A stretch of DNA of 64,000 nt from Uloborus plumipes (GCA_038373865.1 JAXGGA010002207.1:62001-126000); one strand, 5' to 3'. Numbered from the stretch's first letter, positions 23,903 through 35,214 are shown. Numbers and translations: made by a program. Notes: generated by a model not told the origin, from the sequence alone.

Positions 23903-26398
23903 TACCGACGCCTGAATGACATCACCAAGAAGGACAGTTACCCTCTTCCACGGATCGATGACACTCTGGACACCCTTTCCGGACACAAGTGGTTTTCGAC
24001 CCTGGATTTAAAGAGCGGCTACTGGCAGGTGGAGATACACCCCGACGACCGAGAGAAGACGGCGTTTACAACCGGACAAGGCTTGTGGCAGTTTAAAGTG
24101 ATGCCCTTCGGCCTCTGCAATGCACCAGCCACGTTCGAGCGTCTTATGGAATCAGTGTTACGAGGACTGTCTTATGAATCCTGTCTTGTCTACTTGGACG
24201 ACATTATCATCATAGGACGCAGTTTTGAGGAACATTTGGCTAATCTTAGGAAGGTGCTGCAAAAGCTTAAGGAAGCCAACCTGAAGTTAAGCCCGTCCAA
24301 ATGTAATTTGTTCCGCCGTGAGGTGAACTACCTTGGTCACATTATCTCTTCCGAGGGTGTACGAACAGATCCAGATAAGGTATCCGCAGTCAAGAATTGG
24401 AGCCGCCCCGAAAATGTTCATCAGCTGCGAAGTTTCCTGGGGCTCTGCACGTACTACAGGAAGTTTGTGAAGGGTTTTTCCAACATTGCACGACCTTTGC
24501 ATAAGCTGACGGAGAGCAAACAAAAATTTGAATGGTCCAAAGAATGCGAGGATGCATTTCTACAGCTGAAGGAGGCTTTAACATCAACGCCTATTCTCTC
24601 TTATCCTCAGCCTGGAAAATCCTTCATACTTGACACTGATGCGAGCCACGAGAGCGTTGGAGCTGTTTTATCTCAAGAAATAGACGGTAACGAACATGTC
24701 ATTGCCTACTGGAGCAAATGCTTATCCAAGTCGGAGCGAAATTATTGTGTCACGAGAAAGGAATTGCTCGCCATAGTTAAAGCTGTAGAACATTTCCATC
24801 ATTACCTCTACGGCCGTAAATTCCTGCTCCGGACTGATCATGCCTCTTTAACTTGGCTGTTGAATTTCAAGAATCCAGAGGGCCAGGTAGCCAGGTGGAT
24901 ACAGCGGCTCCAGGAATATGACATCGAGATTAAGCACCGAAAAGGTTTGTCACACGGTAATGCCGACGCATTATCAAGAAGACCTTGTTCCGAGAACTGC
25001 CATTATTGCTCCCGAATTGAGAAACAGTACGGGACGACAATCCCTACTGCCTGTCAAGTTACTGCTACTTCATCATCTTCAGATCCTGATCCATGGAGTG
25101 ACGACCAAGTTAGAAAAGATCAGCTTGAAGACCCAGACCTAAAGCCTATCATAGAGTTAATGGAAAAAGACAGTCGGCGACCTAGCTGGCAAGACATTTC
25201 TATCTACAGTCCTGCAACGAAAAGATACTGGGCTCTATGGAAATCTCTCCAGTTGCGAAATGGCGTCCTGTATCGGAAATGGGAATCTGACGATGGTAAA
25301 GCATTCAAATGGCAGTTACTCCTTCCCAGATCAAGAATTCCAGACGTTCTAAAGGAATTGCACAGTAGTCCGACTGGAGGACACTTTGGTATCCTGAAAA
25401 CCCTCCACAAGGTTCGAGAGCGCTTCTTCTGGAGCAAGGCGAAGGATGACGTGGAGAAGTGGTGTCATTCTTGTGACGCCTGTGCTGCCCGTAAAGGACC
25501 GAAGAGAAGAAGCCGCGGGAAGCTACATCTTTACAACGTAGGAGCTCCTTTCGAACGAATCGGGATCGACATTCTTGGTCCTCTACCGAAAACTACTGAT
25601 GGGAACAAATACATCCTCGTTGCCATTGACTATTTCACCAAATGGCCCGAAGCATATTCCATTCCGGATCAAGAAGCTACCACTGTAGCAGAGACTCTAG
25701 TCCAGCATTGGATCTCGAGATATGGGACACCTTTGCAGATCCATTCCGATCAGGGAAGAAACTTCATCTCTGCTGTGTTTAAGGGCCTATGTGATATCCT
25801 CAAAATTGAGAAAACTCGAACGACACCACTACACCCACAATCGGACGGCATGGTGGAGAGATTCAACAGGACAATCCTTAATAATCTCTCGCTTATGGTC
25901 TCCAAAAATCAACAGGATTGGGACAAGAAACTTCCTCTGTTCCTGCTGGCCTACCGCAGTGCTGTCCACGAGACCACCGGATATTCCCCATCACAGATGC
26001 TCTTCGGCCGAGAGCTTCGGCTGCCTTGTGATCTCGTCTTCGGTCTCCCTCCAGATGCGCCTTCATCGCCTGAGGAGTACGTCCAGGATCTCCAGGCCCG
26101 GTTGGAGGACGTTCATCACTTCGCACGGGAGCGAATCAACATCGCGACGGAGAAAATGAAGACCCGATACGACACAAGGTCCACTGGTCATGACTTTCAA
26201 GAAGGTGACAAAGTATGGCTATGGAATCCCATCCGACGTAAAGGTCTGTCACCCAAATTGCAGTCGCATTGGGATGGACCTTACACAGTTCTCCACCGGC
26301 TGCACGACGTCGTAGTGAGGATCCAGAAGTCATCACATTCCAAACCTAGGGTTGTCCATTATGATCGGCTAGCTCCATACTATGGCCATAGTTCGTAA
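23903..26398 (+). CDS. pol: pol of gypsy copy A (3' part of interrupted frame)
   Basis: The frame resumes with YRRLNDITKKDSYPLPRIDD of the reverse transcriptase. The polymerase YLDD is at 24191-24202. RNase H follows with ILDTDAS. The integrase has an HHCC zinc region (HFGILK to CHSCDAC) and a DDE core: D at 25568-25570, D at 25748-25750 (HSDQG) and E at 25856-25858 (MVERFNR). A WDGPY motif marks the C-terminal GPY/F-like module. Stop TAA is at 26396-26398. All catalytic residues checked are present, so only the hAT insertion breaks it. These enzymes copy the RNA into DNA and insert it in the nucleus. Confidence 0.94.
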   Translation, partial: YRRLNDITKKDSYPLPRIDDTLDTLSGHKWFSTLDLKSGYWQVEIHPDDREKTAFTTGQGLWQFKVMPFGLCNAPATFERLMESVLRGLSYESCLVYLDDIIIIGRSFEEHLANLRKVLQKLKEANLKLSPSKCNLFRREVNYLGHIISSEGVRTDPDKVSAVKNWSRPENVHQLRSFLGLCTYYRKFVKGFSNIARPLHKLTESKQKFEWSKECEDAFLQLKEALTSTPILSYPQPGKSFILDTDASHESVGAVLSQEIDGNEHVIAYWSKCLSKSERNYCVTRKELLAIVKAVEHFHHYLYGRKFLLRTDHASLTWLLNFKNPEGQVARWIQRLQEYDIEIKHRKGLSHGNADALSRRPCSENCHYCSRIEKQYGTTIPTACQVTATSSSSDPDPWSDDQVRKDQLEDPDLKPIIELMEKDSRRPSWQDISIYSPATKRYWALWKSLQLRNGVLYRKWESDDGKAFKWQLLLPRSRIPDVLKELHSSPTGGHFGILKTLHKVRERFFWSKAKDDVEKWCHSCDACAARKGPKRRSRGKLHLYNVGAPFERIGIDILGPLPKTTDGNKYILVAIDYFTKWPEAYSIPDQEATTVAETLVQHWISRYGTPLQIHSDQGRNFISAVFKGLCDILKIEKTRTTPLHPQSDGMVERFNRTILNNLSLMVSKNQQDWDKKLPLFLLAYRSAVHETTGYSPSQMLFGRELRLPCDLVFGLPPDAPSSPEEYVQDLQARLEDVHHFARERINIATEKMKTRYDTRSTGHDFQEGDKVWLWNPIRRKGLSPKLQSHWDGPYTVLHRLHDVVVRIQKSSHSKPRVVHYDRLAPYYGHSS

Positions 26399-26630
26399 AA
26401 TAAATCTAAAGCTACCATGGTAATTTGTTTGTAAATTTTGTAAATAACTTTTGCCTTTAATTGTCTGTAATATGACTTTATCAATGTTAGTATTTCGTTC
26501 ATGTTCTCATTGTTATTGTTTATCATGTTTATGATTGGTCATCATGTAATGTGTGCATCTGTAAATTTTCCCTTGCTTCCTTTCTGGGGATTGTACTGCC
26601 CGGGACGTGCAGTCCTTGGGAAGGGGGCAA
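26399..26630 (+). promoter_or_regulatory. 3' untranslated leader and polypurine tract of gypsy copy A
   Basis: This is non-coding sequence after pol with no env-like frame. The purine run GGGAAGGGGGCAA at 26618-26630 directly abuts the 3' LTR and is the probable plus-strand primer. Confidence 0.8.
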
Positions 26631-27250
26631 TGTTACAAATCTTGTAAATAGTTGTTGTTTTTCCTGCCTTGCATCATTTTCATTAGTTTTGGTTTTATCT
26701 GACGTCATGTTGCAAAAGTATCTGAAGATATCACTTTTATCACTTGTATACCGGCCCCGTAACACTTTGTAGTTTTTACACTTGCCCTAACTTTAATAAG
26801 CGTGAAGACATTTTCGCTCGGAGTGGTGTTTTTCTTTTTATTTCTAGCGTTTTCTTGAATGAATTGTTTAAAGTTATGAATGATTTGGAATATTCCAGAT
26901 ATTACTAGATAGTTGTCGGGAATTCTTTCCGTGTATAAATAGCTGGCCTTGAACACAAGTCAGTCAGTTGTTTTCAGATTTGATTCTGGTGACTCGTTTT
27001 ATTCGCTATTCGCTTGGGCGAATGTTTGTTTTGCTTTTGTAATTGCTTAATTACTGTTCACGTTAGATACGTGGTGCTGAATTACTGTTGAGAGTACAGT
27101 ATAGTGTTTGCTGCCTAATTGCTGATGTTTAGCAATTGTTTTCTGCTCTTATTGTAAATAGTGTAAATACTTGTAAATAAATTTATAGTTACTTCCTCAA
27201 GATTGGAATGCTCATTTGAAGAAAGTTGAAGGTGCTACGGACTCGTTACA
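26631..27250 (+). repeat. 3' LTR of gypsy copy A (620 bp)
   Basis: Same length and, by eye, same sequence as 17539-18158. The 4-bp duplication ATAT follows at 27251-27254. Confidence 0.93.
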
Positions 27251-27397
27251 ATATTTTTATAGTTTTTACTAGCTCCTAACAATATGTTTCTTATTATTCT
27301 TTTAGACCCCCTTTTTTGTTCTGAAACTTTGACAGGATTATATTGGACATACAGTCGCATTTTTAACGTTGCCATGTAGAAAACTTTCCGGGGGAAG

Positions 27398-27771
27398 CAG
27401 GGCCGCCGAGAGGGGGGGCAGCAGGGGCAAAATCCCCGGGGCCCGGCCCAAGAGGGGGCCCGGGCTGCTAGTTCAAAAAAAAAAAAAACTATATTTGGTT
27501 AACTGAACTTCATTTTTGGGTAGGCAAAGCAAAAACATCTCGCATCTACATGTATCCACAGCAACGCAACGAGTGCTTGTAGTTCAATGCCTTAGTATAA
27601 AACACACAAAAATATAAAATTGGAAGAAAAACTAGCAAGTATGAAATACTATTATTTTTCTTCACTGCACCGAACGTAAGTTGTCTTAGTATTGAAGAAT
27701 GTTTTTGGAAAGGGGGGGGGGGCATGTCAGTACTTTGCCCCGGGGCCCCGGTAAACCTCTCGGCGGCCCTG
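27398..27771. mobile_element. hAT-type MITE, 374 bp, GC-rich ends
   Basis: Perfect 15-bp terminal inverted repeats, CAGGGCCGCCGAGAG and its complement. The 8-bp duplication GGGGGAAG is exact (27390-27397 and 27772-27779). Long G and C runs lie inside both ends. Confidence 0.88.
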
Positions 27772-28051
27772 GGGGGAAGGGAGGGGGAGAGCTCCCTAAC
27801 CCTCTTCTCTCCCCGTTTTGTCCATAAACATGGCCCGAAAATACATTTTAGTCTTTTAACGCTGAAAAATTTCCGAGTCAGAACACCCATGCCTCAACTT
27901 ATAACCTAAACCTAAATTTTTAAACTTTCAATGTAAAAAATGTAGAGACAGCCATGGAGCTTTGTTGTTTCTCCTAATGTCATCAAAGATAGTCTGAAAT
28001 GTATTTTTAGGACTTTAATTTGAAAGGATTTTTAGGATAGTGTGCTCAAGC

Positions 28052-29178
28052 CAAGGGCGGGTCCAGAAATTTGTCAAGGGAGGGGTGATTGGTTTTATTA
28101 CTCACTTATTACTATGTATTCTGGTATGCAAATATTGATCACACTGGTGTTGGACTTAGGGCCGTGGTGGCCCGATCGGTAAGGCATTGGACTCGTGTCC
28201 GAAAGGACCCGGGTTCGATCCCAGCCGATCAAAGATCCACCGTCTTGATTAATGGTGACTGGGAGGCGTTAAAAATGTCGTGGTCACAAAGTCCTCCAAG
28301 TGAAACGATACCTCTGGGGGTGCTAGGGCCTATGGTTTGCTCGACCCTAGGTTCTGGTTCAAAATTAAGAACAGAGCTACAGACAATGCTTTGTAAAGCA
28401 TATTTGTGCTTGACACGAATGAAACTTTCGATTCTGCAGAATCTATTCTTGATCTGCAATAATTTCAGCTACGAATGAAGAAATTTTTGAAAAGGTTAAC
28501 TTTGCATGTAAAATTAATAAACCAGATTGGACAAAATTCGGTATAGTTGCACAAATGAAGATCCTTAAATTGTTTTTGTTACATTACTTGAAAATAATTT
28601 GGGGGAAAAAACTTTAAAAGTATCATCGAATTATTTATCACAAACTCCTTTCCAAAGAATGAGACCTTTTCTCTGCTGGTGACCCTGTAGAGTTCACTGT
28701 ATCAACAAACTGGGGGCCGTGGTGGCCCGATCGGTAAGGCATCGGACTCGTGTCCGGAGGGACCCGGGTTCGAAACCCAGCCGATCAAAGATCCACCGCC
28801 TTGATTAATGGTGGCTGGGAGGCGTTAAAAAATGTCGTGGTCACAAAGTCCTCCAAGTGAAACGATACCTCTGGGGGTGCTGGGCCCTAGGATTTGCTCG
28901 ACCCTAGGTTCTGGTTCAAAATTAAGAACAGAGCGCTCTTCAGGGCCCTATCCCGGTTAAACCACTAAGCTGGTAGGTACGGGGGACCCTGGAGGGTGAA
29001 ATGAAATGAAATGGTGTTGGACTTCAATTTTCGAAAACTTTCCGGGGGAAAACCCAAATTTCTTTTTTTCAGCATCATTAAAGCACGTCTAAAATTAAGT
29101 TTTTTGAACTTCTATGTTAAAAATTCACCGATGGAGGAGGGGGGGGGGGAGGCTCAAGGGAGGGGCGATCCGCCCATG
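28052..29178. mobile_element. hAT-type MITE carrying a composite SINE
   Basis: The ends are CAAGGGCGG and the inverted CCGCCCATG. The flanks GCTCAAGC (28044-28051) and GCTCAAAC (29179-29186) match at 7 of 8. Without the SINE unit it is about 273 bp. Related sequence without the SINE lies near 47757-47880, which supports this reading as host plus insert. Confidence 0.7.
28158..29011 (+). mobile_element. Composite SINE unit: SINE head, unique spacer and full SINE, sharing one target duplication
   Basis: A tRNA-like SINE head and body (28158 to about 28376, B-box GGTTCGATCCC) is followed by about 335 bp of unrelated sequence. A second full SINE (about 28713-29011) then ends in a GAAAT repeat tail. 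The 13-bp sequence TGGTGTTGGACTT lies before the first SINE (28145-28157) and after the second (29012-29024) and not around either one alone. The simplest reading is one retroposition of a read-through transcript. Recombination between two SINEs would not leave matching outer duplications. Confidence 0.75.
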
Positions 29179-29186
29179 GCTCAAAC

Positions 29187-30086
29187 CCCTAGGGTTTTTG
29201 TCAAAGGTAGCCTAGAATGATGTATTAAGGATTTAATTTTGAAATTAGGTGGAAAGTCTCTGCCCTATCCACTGGCCAGTCAGTCCAAGAATATCCAGGT
29301 GGGGGAAAAGGGTTTGGCTTCAATACATTTTCTTAAAAAATTACAGCAAAATACCCACAAAAATGTGCAATAAAATATATTTCCTGAAATACAGGAGGTG
29401 TCAATTGCCCCCCCCCCCCACTGATCCTCCAAATCATTGGCCTGTCTTCCCCCCCCCCTTCAAAGGTAGCCAAAAATTGCATTTTTTAGAACTCTAATTT
29501 CATATCAGATTATCCCTAAGGTCACCGCAGATAGCTGGAAAAATAAATTTCCACGAAAGGTTCCTGAAATCTTTTTTTTTTTTTCACAGATAGCGTAAAA
29601 TTAACTTTTACTTAGAATAATTTTGGAATTGAAATCCTAAACCCCTGCTCAATCTTTCTGTAATTGTTGCTAAACAAAGCCTAGATTCATGTTTTTAGGA
29701 TATCAATTTCGAAAAATGTCAGATTAGAGCCACCTACATGACAGCCGCCAGAATCATATGCTATCACCTGCCTGCAAATCAATATGTTGGGGGGGGGGGG
29801 GAGGGTCAAGAGGGTGTAATTTCCTATCTTTAAGACATTCATGTGTTTTTATAAAGGTGGGAGTAGTTTTTTTAATCGGTTTTCCGAAAAAATGCATTGA
29901 TTTATTCTTTTTATCACCCCCCCCCCCTCCCAGAAAATTCGAGTAGCTCGTACAAAATTCGCATGCATTTTTTTAGTTTTCTCCCTTGTGCCCGAAAAAT
30001 TTTGTTTGTCAAAGGATAAATTTTTTCTCTCATCAAATTTTGAGTAACTAAACTTAAAATTTTGCTTGTCAGTTGTGTGTGTGTGT
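29187..30086. other. Decayed repeat field with diverged units and poly-C/poly-G runs
   Basis: Units resembling CAAAGGTAGCC followed by an AT-rich stretch recur near 27930, 29200, 29463, 29585 and 29670. AAACTTTCCGGGGGA occurs near 27381 and 29036. This looks like an old amplified repeat into which the elements at 27398 and 28052 inserted. No gene is seen. Confidence 0.45.
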
Positions 30087-30094
30087 GTGTCTCC

Positions 30095-33000
30095 CAGTGG
30101 CGGCTCGTGCCTTAATTTAGTGGGTGGGCCCGCAATTATATGTTCCCCCAGTAATGCTTACGAAAAAAAATGAAGGAAACAACTATTAAACTAATGCTGA
30201 GCGACATAAAATAATATTTAATTCTATTAATACAAATTTGCATTGCAAAATTATCTCATTTGATTTGATACGTAGGTTTTATATTTTAAATGTTATACCA
30301 GCCTTAAGCGATCAATGTAATGATAATAATATTTTTCACAGACGACATACTTCCTATACATCACTAATGTTTCGCAAAGCTAGCTCTCAGAATTTTGCCA
30401 TTTTCGGACAGTGAAAATATTCATCACATTAAAAGTGTTACGCCACAAGTCGGTGCCATTACTCAAACATTACGGGACTGCACTCAAAAAGAAAACGAAC
30501 ATTTCTGCCTAAAACACACCCTCTCACCCCCTAAAAATGTCGACAACCTGCACCATGTTCTTTTTGAAAGCCTCTATCATCAAATTAAGGAACTCATAAG
30601 GTAAATGACTCGATATAGGTATGCTTACATTTTTTTTTAAATTTGGATACAAATGTTGCAATTTCAGTTCATGAAAAAACAAATCCTAACGGTGTTTCAA
30701 CTTAAAAATGTTACTTTTATAGCCATGCTATTTACATTAACTTTCAATTTCAATGTATGTGTATGCTTTTAAATAAATTGGAATACACTGGCTTGAACAG
30801 TTATGGTTCCACTTACTTACCAATGTATGATCGTATACTCAAACTAGTGATGAGCTGAATTGAATTATTTTCAGGAAATACACACATGTACAAAACAATA
30901 TTAAAACACTTATTTTTCTTACAATATAATCTGGATCTTGACTTACCGATTCGAATAACATTAAAATTAAAACACGGATAACTGACTAATTTGATTATGT
31001 TTGTCAGAAATATTTGATTAACTGATAATTAATTTCTTTTCGGATACGTGATTTGACTGATAGTCATGGTAACATGCTATATGTTAGAAATAAAAAATCT
31101 TGTAGAACGCCTAGTTTTTCAGAACCATTAGGTATCGTTATTAAACTTTGATAGAAATTTTTAATTTAACTACATTGTTTTAAACAGTATTTAATATTTC
31201 ATATATTGTAAAACTTCAGAAAAATATATTGCAAAATATAGTTGTTAAATGTTGCGAAATTTTATATCCACGTGTTTCCTCTATGAATTATGAAGCAATT
31301 TGTAAAATAATAATAATTTAAAGAATAAGTGTATTATTCATTTATACATTTTTAAGCTGAATACAGGGTGTCCACTCCAATCGTGGACCAATAGCTAATT
31401 TCTAAACCGTTAGAGATAGGCATATAGTTTATTTAGGAAAAAATCTCCATATTACGAAAGGAATTTTGGGTCCATTCAATGTTTTTCAAAAAATTAAATT
31501 TTGAAAGAGTTACGAAATTTAAATTTTTATACAGCCCCCCAGTCCTATCAATCATATTTAGTAAAACATTCTTGACACTGTAACGTTTAAAACTAAAAAA
31601 AAATCACTCTTCTACGACAAAAATTGACCGAGTTATGACGTTTTGAAAAATCAAGATTTTGAAGGATTTCGCATACGGTCCCTAAAGCGATCTCTCGATG
31701 ACGTCATGAAACAATGCAAAATCTTGATTTTTCAAAACGTCATAACTCGGTCAATTTTTGTCGTAGAAGAGTGATTTTTTTTTAGTTTTAAACGTTACAG
31801 TGTCAAGAATGTTTTACTAAATATGATTGATAGGACTGGGGAGCTGTATAAAAATTTAAATTTCGTAACTCTTTCAAAATTTGATTTTTTGAAAAACATT
31901 GAATAGACCCAAAATTCCTTTCGTAATTTGGAGATTTTTTCCTAAATAAACTATATGCTTATCTCTAACGGTTTAGAAATTAGCTATTGGTCCACGATTG
32001 GAGTGGACACCCTGTATAGTTTTTATATACAGTAGACGTTGATCCACTCAATATTTTTATGAACGTTCAATTTCAACGTTTTGTTTTTTCTGGTTACTGC
32101 TTTAAATGAATTTGTAGTAGAAGGTTAATGTTACGTGTCAATAAGATTTAAGAAAAGTTGTAGAGTAGCAAAAGTTTTTATTCAACATCTAAGTGTTTTT
32201 TCGGACATTAAAATCCCTATGAATGTGATAATATTAGTTGCAGGGATGATTATCGAAAAGAGGGAAGGGGAGAACTACTTCATCGATATTTTAAGGGGAG
32301 GGTGTTGGCTGCTCTTTGGACGACTTTGGTCCTGGATATAAATGTAATCATTGATTCGGCTAAATAAATTTAGCATTTAGAGCTTAAGAATACTTATTAA
32401 TTCTCCAAGCATTTATAATGTCACACCCGGAAGGATGACAAAGTTTCTAGAGTTCATACAATACTTACAACACTATGAGATTAAATTCAAACTAATACCA
32501 AGAAAATGGCAAACGGTCTGCAAGTCAAAAATAAAGTCTTCACACAAAAATTTTGAGAATAAGAATCTCTGTTCCCAAACGCAAATTAACCAATAAAATA
32601 TACATGCACTGTATTACAAATAGGTGAGGGGGGCGTAATTAGCAATCTCTATGCCTGTTAGTAATAGGTGTCGAAAGTAAAAAAGAAAGACAAAAAAAAA
32701 AAAAAAAGGACTTGTTATTAAAATCATTAAAAAAAAAAAAGAAAGGAAAAGAGAAAAACGTTGAGTGCGAAATGAGAACAGGCGAGTTTTCTCCCTAACG
32801 CAAGGACCTCACATTCTGCTCCTGTACGCAGTGAGGAGACACTTCCCTCTCCACCGCTTTGGTTAGGGACAAAGGGAAATCCCGGGCCAGGGAAGATGGG
32901 CCCACAGGTCGAATGTTACAATGGGGTGTCATCATGGAACCGCTCTTCTTAATCCAGCCACTGCGATTGGCTAAAAGCGGAGTTGGCCGCGGGCCTACTG

Positions 33001-33266
33001 AGAGCGGCCCTCAAGCTCGTTCTAAGCCGTGCGAAGCGCTAAAATTGATGGAGTTAGAAATCTTTCTTGTGCTGTGTTAGCGATGTGCGGGGGGGGGGGG
33101 GGGGCTGTAGGTTTAAAATATGTTTTGTGCACTATGTTTATTTATTTTTTTTTTTAGTTTTTTGAACAGAAGTACAAAACGATATGTTTTAATTATGTAT
33201 TAGTTTTTCTTCCAATTTTTCTGGGTGGGCCCGGCCCACCCGGCCCATAGTGAGGAGCCGCCCCTG
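30095..33266. mobile_element. Large non-autonomous hAT-type element, 3172 bp
   Basis: The ends are CAGTGGCGGCTCGTG and the inverted GAGCCGCCCCTG. The 8-bp duplication GTGTCTCC is exact (30087-30094 and 33267-33274). A GGGTGGGCCCG motif lies inside both ends. The interior is mostly AT-rich and contains a mariner-type fold-back MITE and a GC-richer stretch at 32850-33030. Open frames of about 70 codons have no transposase motif. Confidence 0.87.
31364..32014. mobile_element. Fold-back mariner-type MITE, 651 bp
   Basis: The ends are CAGGGTGTCCACTCC and its exact complement, flanked by TA on both sides (31362-31363 and 32015-32016), the Tc1/mariner target. The arms of about 300 bp are near-perfect inverted repeats around a loop of roughly 50 bp, so a transcript would form a long double-stranded hairpin. 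A related copy lies at 39830-40232. Confidence 0.85.
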
Positions 33267-33274
33267 GTGTCTCC

Positions 33275-33822
33275 CCCCCCCCCCCAATAAAAAAAAATGT
33301 TTCGCTACTCAATTCGTTTTGCCAAATTATTTATTCTTTTTCACCGTGGTCTGGTCACAACACCGCGCAGCTGCTCTTCCTCCTTTTGCTGATAGCTTTT
33401 CTTTTTTTTTTCTATCTTCTTTTCCCCTCGAATTTACTTGCTGTAAACTTCTGATTGCCTCTATGCACCACATCCCCCTCTCTCTCTTTCGCTGCTTATT
33501 TTTTTTTTTTTTATTTTTTCATGAAGAAGAGAAAATCAACTTGTCGACTCTTTCCTTTTTATTTTTTTACATCCGTTTTTTCTTTTCCAGAATGCCATTC
33601 GTTTTGGGGCCCTGTTAAGGTTCTTTTCTGGAATCTTCAGATAGTAATATTTGAGCGGCAACCCGTTCCCAATGAAATGAAGATTAAACTTGCAATTATT
33701 GTCTGAAATTACAGAATTTTGAAGCATCTCGTTGTTGTATGAAGCAATTTTTCTGAGCGAATGTTTCGTGCTTTTCTTTTCACTTCACTTTCATCAATTT
33801 CAAGTTGAAAAAACTTTTTTAG
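33275..33822. other. Pyrimidine-rich and AT-rich low-complexity sequence
   Basis: Long T and C/T tracts, a run of C after the hAT end, and no supportable gene. A 122-codon open frame here is rich in Phe and Leu and follows from the T-rich composition. Confidence 0.45.
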
Positions 33823-33957
33823 TGGCCGCCGCTCAGATTAATCACGTTTGTTCTAAACAGTTTTGATTCAAAAAGGCGGCTGATTCATTAAAGCTGAATA
33901 TTGCTCTGTTTTTGTCGATTTGATTCAATAAAGCGGCTGATGCAGTTAACCGACGGC
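33823..33957 (-). mobile_element. pogo/Tigger-like MITE copy
   Basis: This segment matches the reverse complement of the element at 35215-35360 along most of its length, sharing AATCACGTTTGTTCTAAACAG-like and GATTCAATAAAGC-like stretches. The ends are decayed. Confidence 0.5.
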
Positions 33958-34205
33958 TTATGATATGGAGGGCCTCAAGATGTCGTTAAAAAATGGTGAC
34001 TCAGGAGAGGGTCATTTTCGAAAAGGGGGGGGGGGGTCAAAGTGAAATTTGGTGCGAAAACAGCGAGTTTTTACAGAAATATATGTAACATAAACGCAGT
34101 TTCAGGCAAATTTGGTCGTTTGAAGGAGAGATCATAACCCCCTCCCCCCGCACTGGATTCGTGCCTGGTTGGGTAGCACTGCTGCAAATAATCTTCACCA
34201 GGGGT

Positions 34206-34781
34206 CAGGGGTGCCCACAGGGGGGGGGGGATTATGGCGAAATCAACATTTGGGGGGGGGGATTTTTTTTAACTAATTTATTTATTTAAATTATTTATTA
34301 ATTTATTTTTCAAATTAAATTATTTACTGATTTGTTTTAATGTAAATTATTTTTTAATTTATTTTTTCAATTTAAATTATATATTAATTTATTTCTTTAA
34401 TTTAAATTATTTCTTTATTTTTTTTATTTTTTGTGTGTGAATGTGCTCGGAATGTCTGGAAGGAAAAAAAAAACGATTATATTCCGCGCATAATTAGTAC
34501 TTCTAAAAAATTAATGTAGAAAAAAATAATACAGTAGCTATAATGAGAAAAAAATAAATAAATAATACTTAAAAAAATAAATAACATTTAAAAAAATAAA
34601 TAAATTATATTCAAAAAAATAAATAAATAATATTTAAAAAATAAATAAATGATATTTAAAAAAATAAACAAAAAATAGAGGGGTAAAAATAAAAATTAAA
34701 AGCACAAGAGGGTTGAAAATTTTGGGGGGGGGGGGGAGAATTTACGCCATTGAGCTTGGGGAGGATGGGCAGGCACCCCTG
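34206..34781 (+). mobile_element. hAT-type MITE of the CAGGGGTGCCC family, 576 bp
   Basis: The ends are CAGGGGTGCCCAC and the inverted GCACCCCTG. The exact 8-bp duplication CCAGGGGT lies at 34198-34205 and 34782-34789. The interior is built of AAATAAATAATATTT-like AT repeats between two poly-G runs. The target itself begins with CAGGGGTTCC, which resembles another hAT terminus. Confidence 0.85.
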
Positions 34782-34868
34782 CCAGGGGTTCCTAACTATT
34801 TTGATTCGCGGAACTCTTTGCATAATTATAATTTTTTAAGGCATCCTCTTCTGTCTCTGTCGAATTTC

Positions 34869-35182
34869 TGGACGTTGGTTAATTGAATCAGTAGTTTTTG
34901 GAAGCAACCGCTTTATTGAATCAACTGGTCAAAAACAACAAAACCCAGCTTTGTTGAATCAAAACTGTTTTTCTACACTGCAAGGTTTCTTCACAAAAAC
35001 AACGTGACGTTAGCCTATTAAAAACGAACTAGATAAAACGTTACAGCCTACTTGGCGAATTAGAAGAGATCGCTAACTGCTTGTGAGCTCTTATTGGCTC
35101 CGCCCGTAGTGATGTCAGTGTCAACTTAAGTTGCTGTCTCGTTTTGAACAAACGTGATTCACGAAAGCGGCGGACACTACAA
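34869..35182 (+). mobile_element. pogo/Tigger-like MITE copy interrupted by another repeat
   Basis: The left part (GGTTAATTGAATCAGTAG and on) and the right part (GAACAAACGTGATTC and on) match the element at 35215-35360. The middle, 35003-35130, instead matches the reverse complement of the interior of the element at 50156-50445, marking a nested fragment. Confidence 0.5.
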
Positions 35183-35214
35183 AATGATTTGTTTCGTTTG
35201 CTATAATTTTAATA

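Larger units (their letters stand above)
17539..27250 (+). mobile_element. Ty3/gypsy LTR retrotransposon, copy A, interrupted by a hAT element
   Basis: Order: 620-bp LTR, tRNA-Lys primer-binding site, gag and pol in one frame (protease, reverse transcriptase, RNase H, integrase), polypurine tract, 620-bp LTR. ATAT precedes the element (17535-17538) and follows it (27251-27254), a 4-bp target duplication. Without the 3410-bp hAT and its 8-bp duplication the element is 6294 bp and its frame has 4722 nt (1573 codons plus stop) with no other break. No env-like frame follows pol. The pol sequence resembles elements usually annotated as 412/mdg1-like, but the clade is inferred. Apparently identical LTRs point to recent insertion. 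Confidence 0.95.

Noticed and set aside
25722..26159. 145-codon frame overlapping integrase (also 55567-56004)
   Set aside because: It is a shadow in another frame of the conserved integrase sequence. It recurs because the two copies are similar.
26399..26630. env-like gene after gypsy pol
   Set aside because: Only 232 bases separate the pol stop from the 3' LTR and no suitable frame exists.
30095..33266. Autonomous hAT with transposase
   Set aside because: Despite 3.2 kb and perfect target duplications, the interior has only short frames of about 70 codons without transposase motifs.
33250..33618. 122-codon frame rich in Phe and Leu
   Set aside because: It is produced by T-rich low-complexity sequence and begins within a hAT end.
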